Source of the DNA: an uncultured Bacillota bacterium
Lineage (GTDB): Bacteria > Bacillota > Clostridia > Lachnospirales > CAG-274
Assembly: GCA_958426775.1 (NCBI GenBank)
Contig: CATZZP010000030.1
Span: 1 to 14,363 of the forward strand
Reading direction: 5' to 3'
DNA length: 14,363 bases
A model generated the notes under the pieces. That model made no database searches. It worked only from the letters and a program-made list of their open reading frames with translations, and had not been told where the DNA came from. The position numbers were made by a program, and so were the translations under genes. Shown piece after piece: positions 14,359-14,363 of the stretch. Within the stretch, counting starts at the first letter, position 1; every line of letters starts with the position of its first letter.

Positions 14359-14363
14359 AATGA

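Noticed and set aside
1..14363. CRISPR arrays, insertion sequences, integrases, toxin-antitoxin or phage-defence genes
   Set aside because: No regularly spaced repeats, transposase or integrase motifs, or defence-family domains were seen on either strand.

Overview
The window looks like chromosome from a low-GC Gram-positive anaerobe, most likely class Clostridia (Bacillota), of the gut Ruminococcus/Oscillospiraceae kind. The reasons are AT-rich DNA, strong AGGAGG-type ribosome binding sites, TTGACA/TATAAT promoters with 17-bp spacers, short U-tailed terminators, three tRNA genes without an encoded CCA end, an ECF sigma factor paired with a membrane-anchored regulator, and a KDPG aldolase-VOC fusion. 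The genus cannot be fixed from the sequence alone.

Left part (1-3634): two co-directional genes for GDP-mannose supply, probably the tail of a surface-polysaccharide cluster. The first is a complete mannose-1-phosphate guanylyltransferase. The second is a three-module protein: a guanylyltransferase-like domain that has lost nearly all its catalytic residues, then a type II phosphomannose isomerase cupin, then a whole type I phosphomannose isomerase. This is the most unusual object in the window. A strong terminator closes the unit.

Scar region (about 3635-4387): a short DUF2314-like reading frame with no visible ribosome binding site, and the C-terminal third of a polysaccharide deacetylase whose catalytic part is missing. 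These lie against the 3' end of a tRNA-Arg(CCG) gene, so this may be the edge of an accessory region.

Middle part (4388-9764): tRNA-Arg(CCG), whose first ten bases overlap the end of an EamA-family transporter gene; a KDPG/KHG aldolase with a C-terminal VOC domain; a divergent PRPP synthetase transcribed away from it; an exported polysaccharide deacetylase; and an AEC-family permease. Convergent pairs share hairpins, and the two divergent pairs (aldolase/PRPP synthetase and AEC/MATE) have well-formed back-to-back promoters.

Right part (9765-14363): a MATE efflux protein; an ECF sigma factor and its overlapping membrane-anchored partner, with a candidate self-regulated promoter touching the pepT terminator; peptidase T; then tRNA-Ser(TGA) and tRNA-Ser(GGA) behind a near-consensus promoter. 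Two more strong extended -10 promoters lie at the edge and fire into the next, unseen gene. Apart from the GDP-mannose pair and the sigma/partner pair, these are independent single-gene units of metabolism and transport.
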